Part shown: positions 27,275 through 41,400 of the stretch, piece by piece | Layout: the number at the start of each line of letters is the position of its first letter | Numbering within the stretch: position 1 is the first letter of the stretch | Assembly: GCF_000002995.4 (NCBI RefSeq) | Contig: NW_025062477.1 | Coordinates: forward strand, 4,560,649-4,624,648 | Origin: Brugia malayi | Lineage: Eukaryota > Nematoda > Chromadorea > Rhabditida > Onchocercidae | Reading direction: 5' to 3' | DNA length: 64,000 nt | Program-made: the position numbers and the translations under genes | The notes under the pieces: generated by a model | What the model was told of the DNA's origin: nothing | The model's database searches: none | What the model saw: only the letters and a program-made list of their open reading frames with translations

Positions 27275-29828
27275 TCAGCCTGCCGTAATTTCATCAATTT
27301 CAAATTTTCGAGAATTAGTTCTTATCATAGAATTCGTCTTCCCAGCTTTTGTCATCACATTTGCCCGCGCTTCTTCTTGTATGTATTGTTCCATTAATTT
27401 AGCAATCTTTGACGATGACAAAGCAGCACTTTCTTTCCAGGGTTCTCCAAAAAGTGAGTCTTTCTGAATTTCGGTATTTTCTGTTTCTTTTGCAAGTAAT
27501 TTGGACAAATCATCATCTTGACTTTTTTTCTCAATTTCAGCAACTTTCTTCTGAAGTTCCAATGTTTCGCTTGCTCTTTTCCATCTCATTTCTGGAAATT
27601 TGAATTCCACTACTATATATCACATAATGCCTACATATTTTTTAAAGAGAAACCCCTAAATGTTCCGAATGACTGGAAAATCAGAAGGTTTATGCATTAA
27701 ACCATTAATTAACCAATCTTAAAAAGAAATCATAAAAAAATAGCAAACGACAAATCAGAAACGGAAAAATTCAAACATACCAGAAACGTAGTTTAATAAC
27801 TCAGTACGACGAGTTTCCGCAGGATCTGAACAAACAGCAGGTAAATGTAACAAAGAATGCATTGTACGAGTTCTCAATACTGTTGCATGCATGTTACTAA
27901 TTAAACTCGAAGTGATCCAATAAATACACACGACCTTAAAAAATAATTTTGCAAGATGTATTAATTCAATTGGAGAATAACTGAACATAAAAAAATTGAA
28001 ACTAGTAATAGTAAAAAAGTGAGGAGTAAAAAGTGAGGAATAGAAAAAGCCATAAGCGAAGAAAGATCAGTATTTTGTACCGACATTAATAGCAACATAA
28101 CAGTGTTCGTATTAAAAATGCTTAAATTTAAATTCAATTTTCACTTTCTTTTGCTTAATACTTACCGATGGAACGTTGCTAGCAACGAAAAATGAACATG
28201 CAGCAATTGGATATATTGTATTATATGGCTTTAATCCTAACATCCAGTTGCTTACTGTTTTTTGCATTTGCAATATTTCAATCCATTTCTAAAAAGTAAA
28301 GTCAGATTAGAATTCTCTGCCAACGAATAATACGGCATAAAAGTAACATAGACTTAATATAAAAGATAAACTTTGAAAAAGAAAGAATGAGAAAATCAAT
28401 CATTTTAATATATTAATAAATGTATGTTTGACAAGTTGAGGGGAAAATGTAAAAAAAAAAAAACCCTAGAAAAGCGTCGTGAACGTGTCTCTTGCTTTGA
28501 AAAAGACACCTTGCACTTCCTTTTGACTCACTAATAAAAAGTGTCTAAACTTTCAAATTCGTGAATCACTACCTTAGTTGTGAAAGTAAAACAAATAGCA
28601 GTTAGAGTAGGCAATAAAAAAACCGGATCGGATACTGTCAGATCGGTAAATGATAACATGCCACTTCCTGTCCAGCTCGGATAACTGCAAATATCACTAT
28701 CATTATAAGCGCATGAATAGTATTTCATTTGCTTCAAAATAAATCAATGTTTTAAAATTAATCAATCAAAATTTTTTTTTCTTTTTACTAAACTTCCAAG
28801 TGGAAAAAAGCGTACACAACTTCAGCCATTTTCTTAATACCACAGTATTGCGTAAAGAAGATTCCAACGTTTGAAGAGTACAATATGACCGAACCAATTC
28901 CACTGCGAATTTCTGAAAATACGCTAGAAATTTGATATTTTATACAATACAATAGTCAAAAGTTTTTAGGACAAAATGTGCTTACGATGCAGAAACGGAG
29001 AATGGACTTCCTTGGATTTCATTCTTTTCCACAAAATTAAAGCTGGCATATAGAACGTAGCCATTCGAATTAACACAGTCGCTGAATAAAATAAATTAAT
29101 CAGAAAATCAGAAGTTCACATTTTAAATTTATTTGATCTAAGCTTTTTGGAAAAATGTGAAAGAAGAGAAACTGAAATTAAAAGAATTAAGGACTTCTGA
29201 AATATTTAAGGAATGCAAAAAAATATGTTAATTAATTGAATGTCAAGACAATTTATTGGCCAAAATGATAAGAAATGATAAACTACGGAGATAGTAAAGC
29301 AGAACTTTTACCACATATTATAGTAGTAAGCCAGGATAACTCATAGTTGGTATGGAGGAATTCCAATAATACTCGGTACCACGACGAAGGCTTCCACCAC
29401 GTGTACAGACCCAAATGTTCAAGCGGAGTACTACTTAAGCCAGAAGTCTCAATTAAACTTTGCGCATAATTACACGATGCTTTCACCGATCGATCGAACC
29501 ACTGAATGACAGGATGAGCCTTAATTTATTTCGAATTAATTAATCATACAATGATGATGAACTAATTTAATTTCAAAAAAAGCGATTAAAGCAAACTGAA
29601 TTACTAAAATACCGATTAGTTTGGGTTGAAAAATAAGTGAAATGAATCAATAACCTGCAACTCGGCTGCTATATCCAAATAAGTATTATTAGAGAAATTA
29701 CGTTTGTTATCATAATTTTTCCATATAGCTGATGAGGGTAAGCTTAAAACAATATTAGCTGAAGTGCTAGGAACAATTCCGCCAAATCTTTTGGAAATAA
29801 AACGACATGATATTGCGTGAATTGACAT
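27275..29828 (-). CDS. OXA1-family insertase, divergent paralogue C with long tail
   Basis: Exons: 29655-29828, 29312-29501, 28986-29081, 28816-28912, 28573-28684, 28166-28288, 27781-27934, 27275-27591; about 420 aa. Its fold order matches A and B: YTWWKPSSWYRVLLEFL, LSWLTTIICG, GIFFTQYCGIKKMAE, YPSWTGSGMLSFTDLTVSDP, CIYWITSS. It is the most divergent: the usual FPG..TGG..WF pattern is changed to YPS..GSG..SF, and the sixth exon is unlike the others. The final exon adds about 105 residues rich in Lys and Glu, likely a matrix coiled tail. In OXA1 proteins such tails bind mitoribosomes, which is family knowledge and not shown here. The start is ATG 29828. The frame is open to a TTG at 29840, but an AG acceptor (29841-29842) sits 12 bases upstream of the ATG. 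Confidence 0.87.
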
Positions 29829-31726
29829 AAATCGCAACAACTAAGAAATTCGAAAAACCTGAAGTAATGACTGAATATAATCATCAAATGATTTGCACAG
29901 AGTCAAAATTTATGCTACTGAATTTGAACAACTGATGATCAATCAACCATCAGTTTTATCGTTTCTTGATTTGTAAAAAAATTAAAATTAAAAAAAAAAA
30001 AAAAAACCAATTAATGATAATAAAACGCAAAACTTTTTTCTTTATAAGAGTATGAGATCAATGTAATCTACGAACGAGTAAGCATATTTTGATTGATAAA
30101 ACTAACGAATTATCACGAGATAAACGAATGATATGATTACTGATATAAGAAATAACAAAAAAGGAGAAAGGAAGGTACACCATTGTTGTACAGCTTATAA
30201 TTAATGTTATATGAATAGCAATAATCCGACTAACAAATGAAAACTTTCATTTGGAATCTTTTTGTTGCATAATCGTTTCATAATAATTTACAATGAAAAT
30301 TTCATTTCGTTTGATCCAATCTTTGTTTGCTTAACATTTTTTTTTTATAAAAAGTTTTTAATTGGAAGCGAAGGGATATTATGCTATAACTGCTTGTAGA
30401 AACATTAATCAAACAGTGCAAAGTGGCGTTTTGCGCCATTTATTAATCATTCTATCAGTTTTGATTCTGATAAGCTAGGAAGAATAGATTGCATTTGTTT
30501 TGCTAATATAACTTTATTTCATTACATCGAGATTTCTTGCTACTCTGAGAGAACATTCCATTTCATCTCATTGAGACTTTTTATGAAGTGACATTCTATT
30601 CTATCTCATCTCATTACATCGAGAATTCTTGTGACCTATCAATCTCTCGAGGGAACATCCCATTTCACCTCTCTTATCTTGATTTTTCTTACGTCTGAGA
30701 AAAGAAAACAATAATGAACGAAAAGTGATAAAGATAGATAAGGAAGGATTGGGGAGAAAACTTTTTAAAAAAAAGATAAAATGAATTTAATGACTAGTGA
30801 GTGACCATTACTGTTTGCAATCTCTACATTTCCTATACTAAACTCCAATTTTTAGTATCTTTCGCCAGAAATACATCTTTTTTGAACTCTTCGATGGTCT
30901 TTGATAATATATGAAATTTAAAATAGCATAATAGTAATTAATAGTAAACAAGTAGTAATTTTTACGTAATCCACGTAACGTTTTGCATCATTTAATATTC
31001 CGAACATAACCAATTACGTGCAACGATTTCACTTCAGCTGCCTCAATATAGTGAACATAGCTAAGCTGTTGTATTTTTTGAATATTTTCTTGTAATTTAT
31101 AGAAATATATTTTATAATCTGAAGCCTATATTTTAATTAAATTTCAAATTTACTCAAATCTGAACTTTTTCCTTTTGAAATCATCAAGATTGCACAGATG
31201 TGAAATAATTTTCGAATAACAATGAATCAAAAAAATGATTTGTGGTTTATCAGTTACACAAGTTCTGTTTTAATTAAATTTCAAATTTGTTCGAAATTTA
31301 ACTCGAAATTACATTTACAAGCATAGAAGAAATGGAAAAGTTAGTTTGCATTTCAATGATCCCAATTATTTCATATTAAATATTCAAAAGAGTGCTAATA
31401 ATAATAACAACAAGTAATAACAATGAATAGAAAAGATAGTTTTTTTTTTTCGTTCAAAAAATTTTGTTTCAATTTTTTTATTTTTCGAGATTTTAATTGA
31501 TTTGTTGCGAGAAAAAAAGTCAAAAAGTCACAATCATCATTAGATATATGAATGATATATAATATTGAATGATTAAAGTTATTCATTTATTTTCAATTGA
31601 ATTGTTAGAAGAACGTAAATGAAATCTTTTAGAAATAATTCAAAAAATTAGAAAAAGTTTTTAGATTTAATTTTAATAAAATAAATTGATTAATGTTGCA
31701 ATTATTAAATTATCAAAAAAAAAAAA
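29829..31726. other. Intergenic region between mks-6 and OXA1-like gene C
   Basis: About 1.9 kb AT-rich. It holds the promoter of gene C and the 3' flank of mks-6. It contains a degenerate duplication (30519-30672) rich in CATTTCATCTC-like strings. I see no gene. Confidence 0.55.
30519..30672. repeat. Imperfect ~92-bp direct duplication
   Basis: The string tcattacatcgaga occurs at 30519 and again at 30611. In both copies it is followed by a cttg segment, gagagaaca/gagggaaca and cccatttca-like blocks. The copies are diverged, so the event is old. Confidence 0.5.
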
Positions 31727-34700
31727 TCATTTTATTAATGGTTTTAGTGCAGCAATAGCAATAGAACATGATAAAATATTATTAACAAATGATTGTAAAT
31801 GAACGGCAAATGCAAATTGAACATTTTGATCAGTGTTTTCATGAATTTTAAGTGTAAGTACTTTATCAATAATTTCATCGATGGTACTGTACCGATGACG
31901 GAAAGCAACGGCATTTACGTGATATGAATTACGTAATTGCAATAAATCATCTTTTATTTGCTCATTAATATCATTCGTATTTTCTAACTCTGATAAAATT
32001 TTACGTAGTATCCTGAAAATAATACGAAATGCTATATTTTATATAGTATAATTCAGATTTTTAAACTTTTTTAAATTTTAACAAAACTTATATAATTTTT
32101 TTCTAATTGCTTTTATATTAAGCATTTTATTTATTTATTTTTTCCTTTTCTTTTTACATTTCAATTCGTACAAAACAATGATTCCAAAAATTTACTTTTT
32201 GTATTAATGTTAATGTTTATGAATTATTGATTTGTTTTTGTTTTTGTATATAAACGATTTTTTGTCTTACTCATTAAATTTTAATTTTGTAATTAAAGTT
32301 TTAGATAAAAAAAAATTGCGAATTTGGATAAATGGAAAAAAAGAAGAAATAAATTAAATATAATTTAAATGAATATTTAAATTATCTTTTTTAATTTTTT
32401 ATACCTTGAGGCTAGTAAGTTCCAATGTGGAATTCCATATAGACGACTTTGATCAAATTTTAAACGAATTTCACGTTCTAGATTAGTTCGAAGTTGCAAC
32501 AATGCATCATTTTCCGTATCAAAATATGCAATCTGTTCCGGTTGTACCGATTCCATTTCAGTTTGATCGCTAGTAAATAATGGTAACCAATGATTGCGTT
32601 TCTGTAATTCATTCATTTATTATAAATTATACTTGAAAAACATATCTTAATGATTAATTTTTTAAAAGCTTTTAATTTTAATTTTTTTTTCTGGAAGTTT
32701 GAATGTATCTTTTAAATTGTTGAAATTAGATTTACATGAATTCGAAATAAAATAATTTTTTAAATAATTAATTTGATAATTTTTCACTAAACATACGCTT
32801 AAATCAAATTGCATTTGACTTGGATGTTCATTTTTTTGAATATTTGCATATAAATTTCCCATGCATGCAAGAGTACCAATTGATCTAATAGGACAGAATG
32901 GGTCATTTAATTTATAGCAGTTACCATCGAATGGATTTAAAATTAGTGTACCATCCGAAACCATTGCCATTACATAAGCTGATCGAGAGCCTGTAATTGT
33001 CATCTGATCATTTGAAACTTTAAAAATTTTAGCTTTTCACATTTATTTCAGATTTTCAAAAAGAAAAAAAAAAAATTCCTTTACTCCTAAAAAAAATTTT
33101 TTGTACGTCTATAAAAAAAGTTCACTTTTATTCTAAATTAAAATTACAGTATTATTAAGAATTCTACAACATATTTTAAAAAAATGAAAAACAGGAATTT
33201 CATTTTCTTTTTCTTTCTTTAATGTAAAATTTTCGAGTGAATTGTTTTTTTTTAAAAAAAAAGTGAATGTTAGTTTTGAATTTAATAAATTGGTTGAAAT
33301 TAAACTTTGAATTATTCACCTTCTGGTAATGATTTCCCAAATAGAACATATGATTTTATGCCAGCATGTAGCAACCAACAACATAATAATATTGCATGTT
33401 CATCGATAATGCCACAACCAATTGATAGAAACTGAACAATTAAAACAAATGTCTTTGTTATATTAATTAAATTTGTATTTATAAACTGCATTATGCTCTA
33501 ATTAATGACCTCAAAAATTTCATTTTTTCAAACAAATATTAGTACTATATTACTTAAATTTGTAATTATATGAAATACATTAATTAATTAGTTAATTAAT
33601 TAATGACCTCAAAAATTTCATTGTTTTTAAATAAAAACTTACCCGATCAGCAGTAATCCAAATATCACAAAATTCTGAAGAAATAATCGAATTGGAAGTG
33701 AATGGTATATTAGAAACCATTTGACATGCAAAATGAGCTAAAGCTTGCGATGATGATAAAGATGATAAGCTAATTGGTGGCTTAATTGGTCGAATGAATC
33801 TGAAAAAATAAACATATTTGATTATTTAAATTTACATAATTTGCACTAAAAATGTATTAATATTTTAATTTAATTAATTTTTTCATTTTTCAGCATATAT
33901 TTTATGCTGAAAGATTTATTTTACTAGTAATTTAAAGTTTATTAGTAATAAAAGTTGAAAAATGATATCATGAAGCATTTTAAATTATTTGTTAATTAAA
34001 TCATTGATATATTATTAGTAATAAAGCATATTTCTTAAGCAATAAATAAAATAAACAGTTAAAATAGAAAAACTATTAATTCTTTCATTTTTAAAATTCC
34101 ATTTAATTTAACAATATTTGTAAATATTAAAATCAATTCCACATATTCTTATTTTGAAAAGTAACGTATTTCGAGATACCTTCTATCCCATTCTCTCTCT
34201 CTCTCTCCCTCTCCTTCAACGATTTTTTTAGCACGGAGAAAAAGATTTTTTTTAAGTTAATTTTAAGATATACTGAAATAAGAAATGCATGTAAGATTTA
34301 TCTGTATATAATTAAATAATGGGTGCAAGTTGTTGCCTGCATGCAGCTAAATAATGGGTGCAAGTTGTTACCTGCATGCAGCTAAATAATGGGTGCAAGT
34401 TGTTACCTGCATGCTAATATTCGTTTACCAGTAGCACATTGCACAATGCTAATATAGCGACGATCCATAAAATGATTTCTAGCATTTTTTTCCCATTCTA
34501 ATGATTTCTTTTGTATCTAAAATTATTTCATAAATTAAAACTTATCATTTAATTAATAGATTTATCACAAAAAATAAAATAATTTGATTGTTTATTTTTT
34601 CTATCCAATCTTGAATTAATAATATGCATAAATTTTACTTTGCTAGGCTCATCAGTACTTGAATATTTGATGTCAACAATTTGTGGCGGAGATATATCTG

Positions 34701-35400
34701 GTTTAAATGCTATCAGTAATTTGAGATATGCCGGTTGATTATCAATCCTGAAAAACTGATAAATAATACAGAATAGTTTATAGATTTATAAGATTATTGA
34801 AATAATTTTTTTTTCTTTTTGCTAATTTCATTTTTTTAACCTTTAAATCCTCCAATAATTTTTCAATTAATCACAAAATAAAAATTTAATCTTTAAATGT
34901 CTTTAAGCTCTTCAAAATAATTTATTAATTAGTTTTCTAATAGACTTAATCAATTCTTAATTTACGATAAATAAATTTAACCTTTAATTTTATGCTTTTC
35001 CAAAAAAATAAAAAAGAAAAAATTGTTGATAAACCTGTAAGAAGTGAGAAATAATGGTGTTTGAAGACGTAAATAACCATCAATTTTACCACAAAAGTAA
35101 ACAGTTGCTAATGGTATAAAAATAGAGCCTAGCCAACGGCGCTCTAATTGTTCGTGCACTGAATTAGGCTCGCGATCATCAGAATCAAGTTTGGTGACCA
35201 CCTAAATTAAAAATTCATTTTTATTTCATTGCAACAATTATTTCTCTTCTCAACTGAGATAATTAATCAATTATCTAATTAAAAAAAAAATTTATTTATG
35301 CTAAATAACTTTAAAGATTTCAATCAATTTCTTTTATTTATTTATTTTTTAATCAACTATTATTCACAATCTTGAAGTAAAAATTATCTTGATCATGCTA

Positions 35401-35431
<31 letters not shown>

Positions 35432-38400
35432 TTCCTTCTCATTTTTCTTTTGTCATTTCTATAAATTATTTTAAAATATTGTTCAAAAAGAAAAAAAAAA
35501 AAAACTAACTCTATCATAAACTGTAATTTTTATTGAATCCGTGATTGTGCTAAAATCATTATTAGCTGCACGAAGACAATCTAATTTCATTTCAAATGTT
35601 TGCTGCCAATATGGATTACGTCCATTTGATAATGCTGTTTGCACTAATGAATCCTAAAAAATTTTTATTATTATAAGAATTAATTAATTAATTAATGATA
35701 TAATTAATTATATAATAATATATTCTCATATACATTTGTTGCATAAACTATATAAGAAATACACTAAAATATTTAAAGTATTATATCATTCATTTTAATA
35801 TTACACAAATGAAATGATAATTAAATTAATTAATAATTGTATAATTTCATTTATTAAATTCATTTTTCAAAATTTATTACATCATATGCGAAATTTTTGT
35901 TAAATATAATAATTTTTTGTTTCTTTATTTATTTTTTTTTTTTAGAAAAATATTAGTTTTGAAAAACGAAAAAATTGACTTCACCTGGAATGATACTTCA
36001 ACAAATGATAATAATGTTTCATGTTCAGGTTCTGGAAGATTTACTGCTGAATGAATATTAATAACAAGACGATATTCCATACCACTTATTACCTGTATTA
36101 CAATTTTTACCTTACACATATTAATTAATACCAGTATATGCACAGTACATTTATTTTACCGGAATACCTTTCGTTTACTTGTTTCTCGCCTTGCCGGTTT
36201 TAGCTTCCGTGATATTTCGTTGGAACCAAATGAGAATTTACTAAATGCTCCGAAAATTTTTGGAAGTGGTACTTCGTGAATCAAATTTTGTGCCAATTTT
36301 AAACTTTGCTCACGCACTGCTTGTTCGTAAAATCGATTCCTGAAAGAAGAAGAGATAATAACTAATAATAATTAATAATAATAATAAATAATAATGATAA
36401 TAACAACAACAATAATAATGATAGTAATAACAACAGTAGCTATAATAAATAAGACTATTAGCTATCCGTGTTTAATACCACATGACACTAATTATATTTT
36501 TCAATAACATTATTTCATTACTTTATCATAATGGCATATTGATTTCCAATATTTCGATATCGATCAATTTTTGTTTTGTAATTATTTTGTTGATTCATTA
36601 CATGACTTGATGAAATCATATCATATTCAATTTCTGAATTCAACAATGGAATTGGTTTTTTAGCGCCTCTTTTTTGCTCATTGCGCATTTGTAATGCTTT
36701 GAATCTGTAGAAAATAAACAAAAAAAAGGTAGAAGAAGGAAGAATAATTCTATTATATTCGTATTTTCTTAATTAATTATTCATCATTAAAAAAAAAATG
36801 ATTTTTATTTGTTTTTTTTTTAAAAAATTGGAAAAAAAATTAATAATAGTGATAATTTTAATTTTTTAAGCATTATGCATTTCCATTTTTTATATGTATT
36901 TTATATGTGATATATATGCTTTTCTCTACTCTTCCCATATTTCGCATTTATATATTTGAATTAAAATTAAATTCACCTGATATTATTATCAAATTCTTCA
37001 TCAGAGCATAATCGAACTTCCTTAGGTATCAAATCAAAATTATCACTCGTATCATTATCAGTGGACAAGTACTGTTGTTGATATGTAATTATTGACTGTC
37101 GTTGAAATTGATTTGTTATTAATGCATTTTGCTTGGCCCATGTTGCATTACAGTATAACTCACCAGCTATACATGGCCTATGATTACCAGAGCCAAGACT
37201 ATTATACATTCTGTAATTAAATTCAGACCTAATTAATTTTAATAAAAAAAAGTGAACAAATTGCATAAAGAAAAGTGATAAAAAGATGATAATTAATAAA
37301 TGAATTGATAAAATGAATTAATTTTACAAATGATTACCCATTTATAATTAAATCACTAGCAAATTCAATTGGTACCAGAATATTTCGCTCATCTGTAATA
37401 TTATCGTCGTCTGGCAACGGTAAACCAACAATTGCAATTTTATGAGCTTCCAGTTTTGGTGCTTTCTCAAAAATTGTTATTGTTACAGATTTAGGTATTT
37501 CTTGTACCTGAAACAATAAGTGGATAATAAGTTCAAAAAAGATAGTAACATTTTAAATTTCATGCTTTTTTTTCTTTCTTTCTCTCTCTCTCTCTCTGTC
37601 TTGAATTTATTTAGAAATAAAATAGAAAATTACAAAAATTTGAATTATTAAAACATTTATCATTAATTTGTTGTATTTATCATTTTAATAATACATAACA
37701 AAAAAAGTAGTAACATTTTTAAATCAAAATTTATTTAGCATTTACTTAATATTTCGAGGAAATCACTTGGAAATAATTGTGTATTAAATAAAAGTAAAAT
37801 TGCAAAGAATTCAGAAAGATTCATTGCTTTTTTTCTTTTTTTTTGTTCCTATTTATTAGATAAATTTTGTAATACTTACCTGTAAATTATAAATTTGCCC
37901 AAAATAAGCCTGAAAGTTACTATCAAGTGATCGATACAATGTTCTGCACACAATAATATCGTTAAATTCAATTTGTAATTGCAAGCGGCATTTTTGCAAA
38001 TGATTAATTCGATCAATTTCATCTTTGGGTATTGGATTATTCCGTTCATTGTTATCGTTATCACTTAATACGTAAACTGGAACATGCCGCAATTCATCAA
38101 ATAATTTTAACTTTTCCATAATATTTGTTACTGATTGATTATCAGTTTCCTCTCTGCAAAAGATGATCAAATAAAAAGCATTCACTTATATCACTCAATC
38201 AGTAATAATTATTAACAGTAATAATGATAATAATAATAATAAATAGTGATAATGATTAATGACTGATAATCGTAATACAGTGATTGGCAGCAGTGATAAT
38301 AATAATGATAAATATGCCATATGATTACTCAGCCATATAATTAATGCATGTACGATACGACATTGTACATTTCAGATTATCACTCAAACTCAGATTATCA

Positions 38401-41400
38401 CTCAAACCCAGATTATCACTCAAACTCAGATTATCACTGAAACTGAGGTTATCACTCAAACCCAAATTATCACTGAAACTGAGATTATCACTCAAACCTT
38501 TCTCTTTTAGCATTTTGCTGCGGAAAGGAAACTTTTTGAACGATTAATTTTGTGGTGGAATATCCTTGTATTTGTCGTAATTTCTGTAGTTTTTTCCAAT
38601 TTTCTTCAATTTTATCACTTAAATCCAAATAACTTTGTTGTTTTTCCTCCAAATCAATCAATAATTGCTGTATTTGACATTCTGAACTGTAATGAAATAT
38701 ATTTCTTATAAGTAAAATTATTTTATTTCTTCTAAAAATATTCTAATTAATTTTTTTTTTTTTTTTTTTTTTTTTGGAAAAAAAATCACAATTATGAGCT
38801 AAAAATGTGCGTATATTATGAAAAAAAAAATATTCTGAAACTATTTTTTTTAGAAAAAAGAAAAAAAATTATAATAAACTGTCATTTATAAGGAAATTAA
38901 CTTTATTTATATTAATTAATAAATATATATTAATTACAAAAATATATTAATCAATAAAATTAATCAGCAAATCTCAGTAAGCGCTCAAAAACTTTTTTTT
39001 AATACTAAATATTTCAATAAAAATTTCAAATTGAAAATAGTTGCTGAATTTTTTCAGTTAAATTACTTTAGAAATATATTTATTCAGTTTAAATTACAAG
39101 TTATCAACTATAAAATTAATTTTGCAAAAGTGAAAATATTTTCTAACTTTTCTTTTTCGTTTTTTTGTAAAATTTCTCCTTTGCGTAATTTTTTTTCGTT
39201 AATTTCAATTTCCTTCAATAATTTCAATGCTTCTTCCATTCTAATTGACTGCATTTTATGCAAATTTTGAATGGTACTGCATAACTGCAATTTAATCATA
39301 TAAAATTGATATATTTGAGTAATATTAATAAAGAATTACAAGTAAATATATGATACAAATAAAAATTATAAAACAATTTTAACATTTACTATAATACTAT
39401 CACTTTTTTCACTTAATTTTTATTCATAAATTAATTGGAATTTTAATAACCAAATTTTCTTGTCCAAATAACCAATGATAATTGAAAACAATTCGATTTA
39501 AATCAATATCCAATTGTACAAAATTTTGTTGCTTAAAACGATTAAGCGCTTTATGCCATTGTTCAGCTTTAAAATATCGATATGGATTGTGATAATTATC
39601 ATTATCATAGCGTTCCGGCTATAATTAATTAAAATTTTATATGTATTTCTTTATCTCAATTAAATTATTAAAAAGTTCAATTAATCGAAACTGATTTTTT
39701 AATTTTATATAATCAAATGTGTATAATTTTTTTTCGCAGCAATCAAATTAAAAAAAAAAAAAAAAAAAGCATATGTATTATCTAATAAGTTAAAGTAAGA
39801 ATAGAAAGAAAGAAAATGTTTGTTAATTATTTAATTGAAATTAAAATTATTTGAAATTGAATAAATTATATTCTTTTCTCAACTTTTCGCTTATCATGGA
39901 TAAATCAATTATTGAAAAAGGTATGAAAAAGTAAAAAAGAAAAAAAATTATTTCTCACTTAAAATTCAAACTTATTGCATTGTGCTTTGAAAATTTTTAT
40001 AATTTATATTTCATTATTTTTTTTTTTAATATTTTTTAATTTATTTTTATAATTTATATTTCATTGCTCATTTATATCTTTCATTATTTTATTATCTGTA
40101 GTGCTTATTTCAATTAGCTCATATTAAAATTTCAAATAAAAATATTTCGTACATTTCTACAATTTCTTTTTTTTCCCTTTTCTCTAATTCTTTATGTTTT
40201 CTCAAAAAAAAAAAAGGTATAAATTAAAATTAATTAATTTCATATTAAAATTTTTTTTTTTAAATCATAAATTTTTCAAGCATAAAATACAATAATTAAT
40301 TACTCGTTTAGGAATTTTATCAAAATTCAAATTGCTTCCTAATACTATTCCAGCATCGTTAATAAAATGTTCGCCCAATCGTTGTTTTAATAACGCATAA
40401 TTTTGTGGTTTAAATGTTGTTATACTGAAATTAATAAATTATTTCTAACATTGAAAGTAATTTATTTTTTATTCTTTTATTTTTAATGTTTAATAGTAAT
40501 TACTTTCAAATGATAAATGAAATTTTTACTGCAAAAATTAAAATTTGAATTAAAATAAAATTATTACTTTTGCATTTCATTTTCATTAGTTGGTGACATT
40601 GTCACATCAAATTGCTTATTATAGGTACAACACAATGTTGCAAATTGTTTAATTTCTTCTGGCGATTGTGGCTGTGCTGCCATAAAGACAACTAAATTTA
40701 AATTATTTATAAAACAAAATTTAATTGAACAAATTTTGTTCCTTCAAATTTTATTTGCTAACTTTATTTTTTCTGCAAAAAAAAAGAAAACTACGAGGTA
40801 CGTTATAAAGTGAAAAAAAGAAGAAAAAGGAAGGAAATGAATTAATATTAAATTTTATTGCAAATATTTTTTAAACTTATCAGTTAAAATTAAATTGTAA
40901 ATTATCAATTTTTAAGAATTGCAAATCAATTTTCAATTTTTTGAAAACCTTTAGGAAATTGTTTCCGTTTAATTTTCACTTCATTATCATTCTGGAATTG
41001 ACCGGTTACAAATTCATACTGAACATCATCCGATGGTAAATAGTGTACACAATCAGCTTTACATTTTTCTCCAAGCTATATGAAATTTAAAAAAAGAATA
41101 GAAAATTTTGAAATTGTTTAAAAATTAATTTTTTTTTTCTAATCAATAAAAACAACCAAAAATCACTTATTCATATTCAATTTGTTCATTGTAATTTTTG
41201 TTACCAAAAAGAAAAAAATTTTTTTTGTTTAAATTTATAATTTTTAATTATAACTAAACAAAAGCATAGTATAAATTAGAAAATAGAAAATTAATTACAA
41301 AATTAAATAAAACAATTAAAATTTTTTTCTAAAATTTTAATATACTTTACTAAAAATGAAAAAACCTTCATGGAATGTTCAATTTGTTTATCGAGTTCCT

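Noticed and set aside
30519..30672. Possible mobile-element remnant near the ~92-bp duplication
   Set aside because: No terminal repeats, target-site duplication or transposase-like frame; only a decayed local duplication is visible.
38325..38547. Repetitive open frames on both strands (SDNLS and LSLK units)
   Set aside because: An 18-bp repeat is a multiple of three and so stays open by chance. It lies inside an mks-6 intron.
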